NCBI GenBank assembly: GCA_049515655.1
Contig: JBEKTW010000031.1
Location: 1-34,156 of the forward strand
Origin: JBEKTW01 sp049515655
GTDB lineage: Bacteria > Bacteroidota > Ignavibacteria > UBA10030 > SZUA-254
Length of the DNA stretch: 34,156 nt
Reading direction: 5' to 3'
In this document: piece after piece, positions 30,675-34,156 of the stretch
Layout of the letters: each line of letters starts with the position of its first letter
Position numbering within the stretch: the stretch's first letter is position 1
Notes under the pieces: generated by a model
Databases searched by the model: none
What the model saw: only the letters and a program-made list of their open reading frames with translations
What the model was told of the DNA's origin: nothing
Made by a program: the position numbers and the translations under genes

Positions 30675-31226
30675 CTATTTCTTGCTCTTCGTCGGCTTGA
30701 GTTCCATCCCGAGTTGCGTCATGAATCCTAGATTATCTTCTAGTACCCACCATTCCTTGACTTTTCCATTAATCAAAGTCATAATATGCACTGCTGACTG
30801 GGTCACATTCGCCCCAGCTGGTAAGATGTTCTCATATACGGCTTTTTGAGTACCTCGTCCGGTGAGTTTAACTACAACTTTATCGCCTTCTGTAACCACG
30901 TCATTTATCGTATGAGTCCAATCAGGAAAGGATGCATAGAAATTCTCAATACCCTTAAACAGATCATCTCGCTTCCATGGCTGCGGAGAACCTGGCGTAT
31001 TAAGGCAAAAATCGTCTGACAATATCTCTTTGAGCTTTTCAAAGTTCCTATTGTCTATGGCACCGAAAACCTCGCGGACTAGTTCTCTATTTTGGTCTTG
31101 TATCTTTGCCGTTGCTTTGAACTTTTCGAGTTGTACCTTTTCGTTCTGGTTTTGGCATCCAACGAAGGTGAACAGCAATGCAGTCAACGGAATCACACCA
31201 ACAAATTGAAGATGTGTTTTCTTCAT
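30675..31226 (-). CDS. Lipoprotein with a SnoaL-like (ketosteroid-isomerase-type) domain
   Basis: 183 residues from ATG 31226; AAGGAG lies 9-14 bases upstream, whereas the longer frame to 31277 has no ribosome site. LLFTFVGCQNQ holds a lipobox Cys. From about residue 45 the protein has the cone-shaped NTF2/SnoaL fold: ELVREVFGAIDNRNFEKLKE, ENFYASFPDWTHTINDVVTE, KVVVKLTGRGTQKAV and GKVKEWWVLEDNLGFMTQLG. SnoaL-like proteins are ester cyclases or small hydrolases; many have no known reaction. The usual catalytic Asp/His pair cannot be confirmed by eye. Lipidation means it should be periplasmic or surface-exposed. It follows no obvious operon partner. Confidence 0.82.
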   Translation of the reverse strand: MKKTHLQFVGVIPLTALLFTFVGCQNQNEKVQLEKFKATAKIQDQNRELVREVFGAIDNRNFEKLKEILSDDFCLNTPGSPQPWKRDDLFKGIENFYASFPDWTHTINDVVTEGDKVVVKLTGRGTQKAVYENILPAGANVTQSAVHIMTLINGKVKEWWVLEDNLGFMTQLGMELKPTKSKK

Positions 31227-31372
31227 TTTCGTCTCCTTCCTTTTTATATATGCATATGGCGGCTTAGAGTTCAACAAGGAAACAACCTCACCTTCTTATT
31301 TCCAATTCATCCAGGTCCCAGAACCTCGTAGTGCGATATGGTGTGGCCGATCATAGAGAACATCCTTTTCCG

Positions 31373-31443
31373 AACTCATCCCCTCTCATCCCATTCTCTA
31401 AAATTAGAGAAGGGGAAGCACCGGCGAAGCCACGTCGTCCCTC
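31373..31443. repeat. CCCCTCTC / TCTCTAA-TTAGAGA intergenic repeat
   Basis: TCTCTAA (31395-31401) pairs with TTAGAGA (31404-31410), flanked by CCCCTCTC and AGGGG. I recall similar 'CCCTTCTCTAATTTAGAGAAGGG' repeats in other environmental genomes. It lies just downstream of the kinase stop, so it may also shape the kinase mRNA end. Confidence 0.55.
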
Positions 31444-31447
31444 TCCG

Positions 31448-33847
31448 CTAGTCTTTAAAGTTTTCCCATTCGGTTTTCATTCTTTGAACGATCTTTTGGA
31501 ACCGTTCATCATCCTTGAACTTTCTGAAGAAGGGATCATGTTCTGCGATAAGCGGATAATTTATAAACCCTCTATCAATGGCATTCTCCAGCCAGTCAAG
31601 CGCTTCCTTCTTGAGGCCGGTCATCGCGTAGATCTGGGAGACAAACTGAGACCACTGTGGATCAGCCCGGAGATATTCCTTCCATCCTGGCGTCATGAGC
31701 TGCCGCATACCCTCCTGATTATCATCGAGCGCGTACCGGAGGAATAGCATGATTTTGTGAAGAGGATCCTTCGGCTCCGTTTTTGTATATCTTTCGAGAA
31801 CAGATTTCGCCTCGGTGGTTCTTCCATTGTAGACGAGTACAATAGGATAAAACAATTGATTCCACATATTGTCAGGTTCTGCATGATAAGCGCTTGAGAC
31901 AGGACTGACCGCAGAATCAAATCTGCCTTCATAAAAAGCCAGAATTCCATGCATACCGATGCCGCCTGTACCGACCGGGTCAATTTTGACAAGGTCCGTA
32001 AGGCACGCACGTGCTAATGACATTTTCCCGACGAACGCGTAATCCGTCGTGAGCCAAAGTAAAGCATCGTAGTCGTGCGGATTGCTCTCAAGAGCAGCTT
32101 TCAAATGGAAAATGCTTTTCTTCGGATCATTACGCAAATTAGCATAGATGAGCCCAAGCGCCAGATGAGCCTGTGACGACTGCGGGTCCAGTTCGAACGC
32201 TTTTTGCACATACTCTTCAGCCTTTGCCAGATTCTCATCACGCTTTATTCCAAAATTCGCATAGTTCCAATGCAGGTATGCCATTGTTCCGTACAGAGCG
32301 GCGTTGGGCCCCGCAATGTCCAGACCATCATTAAGGTCCTTCTTCGCCCGGTCGAATGATTCCTCATTCCATTGAAGAATCTCGCGACGGGCTTTCAAAT
32401 ATGAATCATAGGCCTGAACATTATCTATGGGTCGTTCGGAGATTTTCTTGCTCTCTTCGGGACTCAGTTGTACACTCAGTGCATTCACAATCGAGCGTGA
32501 GACCTTCTCTTGCATGTCGAACACGTCCTTCAGCGTTCCGGGGTACGTGTCGGCCCATATATTTCTGTCGTCCCTAGCATCAATGAGCTTGGCGGCGATG
32601 CGAAGGTCGTCGCCTTCTTTCCGGACACTGCCTTCCAGGACGTACCGGACATTGACCTCCTCCGCAATATCCTTAATGTTCTTTTTTGTCCCTTTGAACG
32701 CTATGGAAGCATGCTGGGACCTGACATCGAGGCCATTGATCCGGGAAAGCTCTGTGATGATCTCGTCGGTCAATCCGTCGCTGAAATACTCATTATCTTT
32801 GTTTGGACTTATATCCCCAAACGGAAGAACAACGATCGATTTGTCCTGACCTGCCTGTGCAGACACGATACGTGGCTGTTTCGAAAGCCAGAAGAAATAG
32901 GCAAGAGCAATCATAGCTACAACGATAATTCCGCCTGCGGCAATCAGGGCAAACGTCCTTGTCTTCTTCTGGACCTTGAAAGCTGGCAATATCTGCTGCT
33001 GTACTTCCCTCAATGCGTTAACAACTTCCTCTGCACTCTGATAGCGTTTTATCTTTTCTTTCTCCAGGCAGCAATCGATGACCTTTTCGAGTGCTTCTGG
33101 CGAGTCCTTTCTCAGCGATCTCACTGGAATAGGATTTTCATTCAGGATAGAATAGCTTAGAGCGGTTTCGAATTCGCCACGGAATGGCAGATGCGATGTG
33201 ACAAGTTCGTAGAGTACAATGCCAAGTGAAAAGATATCCGAACGAGCATCAGTTTCTTCACCGCGCACCTGTTCCGGTGACATATAAGCTGCAGTACCAA
33301 CTGTGCTTCCGGTTTTCGTAAGTTTAATATTCCCCCGGAGTTTTGCCAAGCCGAAGTCCGTTAGTTTCGCAGTGCCATCCTCCATCAGCATCATGTTGTC
33401 GGTTTTCACGTCCCGGTGGATGATTCCGTGCTGATGTGCATGAGCCAATGCCTTGGACATCTGTATCCCATACTCAACTACTTCACTTATGGAGAACTCC
33501 TTATCGTCTGATTTCAATTGCTTCAGCTTTGCCTTGAGTGTGCCACCCGGGATGTATTCAAGGACAAGGTAACGCTGCTTGCCCGCCCGAGCACCAGCGT
33601 AGGCGAGTCCTTCATATTCATCAACATCATAGATGGTGGCAATATTGGCATGATTGAGTGCAGAGATTGCTTTGGCTTCTTGTTCAAAGCGTTTAAGCTC
33701 TTCGGCAGATGGATGGATAGTGGCAGGAAGGAACTTTAATGCAACATCACGGTCGAGCTTGGTGTCGTGGGCTTTATAGACAACGCCCATCCCGCCTTCG
33801 CCTATTTTTTCGATAATCCTATAGTGAGAAATCGTGGTTCCTATCAT
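31448..33847 (-). CDS. Transmembrane Ser/Thr protein kinase with TolB-like and TPR regions
   Basis: 799 residues; AAGGTGA is the ribosome site. Kinase domain about residues 9-275: glycine loop GEGGMGVVY (16-24), Lys38 in VALKF, HRDVKTDN (about 142-149) and DFGLAKL, then SPEQ and SDIFSLG. All catalytic motifs are intact. A single membrane helix follows (FALIAAGGIIVVAMIALAYF, about 300-320). About 340-470 is a TolB-N-terminal-like domain: IVVLPFGDISPNKDNEYFSD, GLTDEIITELSRI, YVLEGSVRKEGDDLRIAAKLI. About 480-780 is a chain of tetratricopeptide-like helices (LDPQSSQAHLALGLIYANLR). This layout of sensor kinases is common in Acidobacteria, Planctomycetes and Ignavibacteria; the kinase is cytoplasmic, the TolB/TPR part is periplasmic. 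Ligand unknown. Upstream a truncated copy of its N terminus runs to 3 bases before its start. Confidence 0.93.
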   Translation of the reverse strand: MIGTTISHYRIIEKIGEGGMGVVYKAHDTKLDRDVALKFLPATIHPSAEELKRFEQEAKAISALNHANIATIYDVDEYEGLAYAGARAGKQRYLVLEYIPGGTLKAKLKQLKSDDKEFSISEVVEYGIQMSKALAHAHQHGIIHRDVKTDNMMLMEDGTAKLTDFGLAKLRGNIKLTKTGSTVGTAAYMSPEQVRGEETDARSDIFSLGIVLYELVTSHLPFRGEFETALSYSILNENPIPVRSLRKDSPEALEKVIDCCLEKEKIKRYQSAEEVVNALREVQQQILPAFKVQKKTRTFALIAAGGIIVVAMIALAYFFWLSKQPRIVSAQAGQDKSIVVLPFGDISPNKDNEYFSDGLTDEIITELSRINGLDVRSQHASIAFKGTKKNIKDIAEEVNVRYVLEGSVRKEGDDLRIAAKLIDARDDRNIWADTYPGTLKDVFDMQEKVSRSIVNALSVQLSPEESKKISERPIDNVQAYDSYLKARREILQWNEESFDRAKKDLNDGLDIAGPNAALYGTMAYLHWNYANFGIKRDENLAKAEEYVQKAFELDPQSSQAHLALGLIYANLRNDPKKSIFHLKAALESNPHDYDALLWLTTDYAFVGKMSLARACLTDLVKIDPVGTGGIGMHGILAFYEGRFDSAVSPVSSAYHAEPDNMWNQLFYPIVLVYNGRTTEAKSVLERYTKTEPKDPLHKIMLFLRYALDDNQEGMRQLMTPGWKEYLRADPQWSQFVSQIYAMTGLKKEALDWLENAIDRGFINYPLIAEHDPFFRKFKDDERFQKIVQRMKTEWENFKD

Positions 33848-33850
33848 AGG

Positions 33851-34018
33851 TCACCTTACCATAAAGGGCATGCTTCGGCGGACAGGCCCGCTCCCGCAAG
33901 AAGAACGCGGGATTCTGAAAATCACAGCCACTCTCCGCCTTCGGCGGATCGTGGGTGATTTTCGAACTTCACCAAGTTTTTCGAGTATGGTGTAATGAGA
34001 GATAGTGCTTCCGATCAT
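33851..34018 (-). pseudogene. Truncated kinase N-terminus, small frame just upstream of the kinase
   Basis: ATG 34018 opens MIGSTISHYTILEKLGE, near-identical to the kinase start (MIGTTISHYRIIEKIGE). After residue 18 the frame reads through two palindromes as a basic stretch (VRKSPTIRRRRRVAVIF) and stops at TGA 33851-33853, 3 bases before the kinase ATG. 55 residues in all. Read as a second kinase gene cut short by palindrome insertions or deletion. If still translated, it could couple to the kinase start. GAGGG lies about 12 bases before its ATG. Confidence 0.7.
33892..33963. repeat. Two palindromes inside the truncated kinase copy
   Basis: First: TCCCGC (33892-33897) / GCGGGA (33907-33912), relative of 13163-13238. 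Second: GAAAATCA (33917-33924) / TGATTTTC (33956-33963) around CCAC/GTGG and TCCGCC-TTC-GGCGGA (33934-33948), a 47-base near-perfect palindrome. Confidence 0.7.
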
Positions 34019-34111
34019 GGTTCGATTCCCTCGTTACCCTCTGCTATGTACAAAAGCAAATTGAGGGTAAAGAAAAGATGTTAGTTGTGAATTCAAACCA
34101 ATCTGCTATCC

Positions 34112-34136
34112 GTGGTTCTCTCCTTAAAGAGACCAC
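34112..34136. repeat. Hairpin near the right window edge
   Basis: GTGGT (34112-34116) pairs with ACCAC (34132-34136), with CTCT/AGAG-like inner pairing. It might be a terminator for a gene beyond the window or an operator for the kinase region; the context is missing. Confidence 0.25.
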
Positions 34137-34156
34137 AATTAAATAATTCGAGATAT

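Overview
The window looks like a chromosome segment from a Bacteroidota/Ignavibacteria-type bacterium (the Ignavibacteria, Kryptonia and Kapabacteria group). The main evidence is the C-terminal sorting tails on several large secreted proteins: the QNYPNPFNP motif, then VYDxLGRE, then a short KKLLLxK-like end. This is the usual cargo signature of a type IX secretion system (T9SS) in that group. Small lipoproteins, a carbohydrate porin, a LacI regulator and a secreted GH63-like glycosidase fit a Gram-negative heterotroph. I cannot name a species.

Layout. 1-2149: start of a secreted protein (cut by the window edge), a LacI-family regulator with a probable autoregulatory operator, then about 700 bases without a gene. 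2150-6128: a plus-strand block with a sugar nucleotidyltransferase, metK and ahcY (making S-adenosylmethionine and removing S-adenosylhomocysteine). Between metK and ahcY sits a cassette holding a four-helix-bundle (S23/Avd-like) gene bracketed by inverted TTAATTGGTTAA arrays. 6129-11781: minus-strand DinB-like protein, OprB-like porin, CDF metal transporter and a thioredoxin-fold DUF255 protein, with two copies of a large A+T-rich inverted repeat. 11782-13130: tRNA-Ala(CGC), a decayed partial copy of its 5' part, and a sigma-like/HTH protein of uncertain N terminus. 13131-20160: T9SS cargo proteins (LamG protein, 1139-residue repeat protein), a collapsed cargo pseudogene, a lipoprotein and a tRNA-Leu(CAA) gene with a 30-base hairpin insertion in its T loop. 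20157-22400: a candidate structured RNA, a dimethylarginine dimethylaminohydrolase-like gene and a lipoprotein with a Fibrobacter-type paralogous domain. 22735-31277: T9SS beta-propeller protein, HExxH peptidase, ICMT-like methyltransferase, a small secreted protein, the GH63-like enzyme, another collapsed cargo gene, and two lipoproteins. 31448-34156: a large transmembrane Ser/Thr kinase with TolB-like and TPR parts, preceded by a truncated copy of its own N terminus.

The genes are mostly ordinary for the group. The unusual layer is the amount and variety of small repeats: large terminal-inverted-repeat elements, short G+C-rich palindromes found between genes, inside a protein-coding gene and inside a tRNA gene, terminator-like hairpins without genes, and the bracketed four-helix-bundle cassette. 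At least three gene remnants (15256-15508, 29100-29319, 33851-34018) show recent duplication and decay, mainly of secreted or sensor proteins. Family assignments are from reading motifs by eye; no database search was run.
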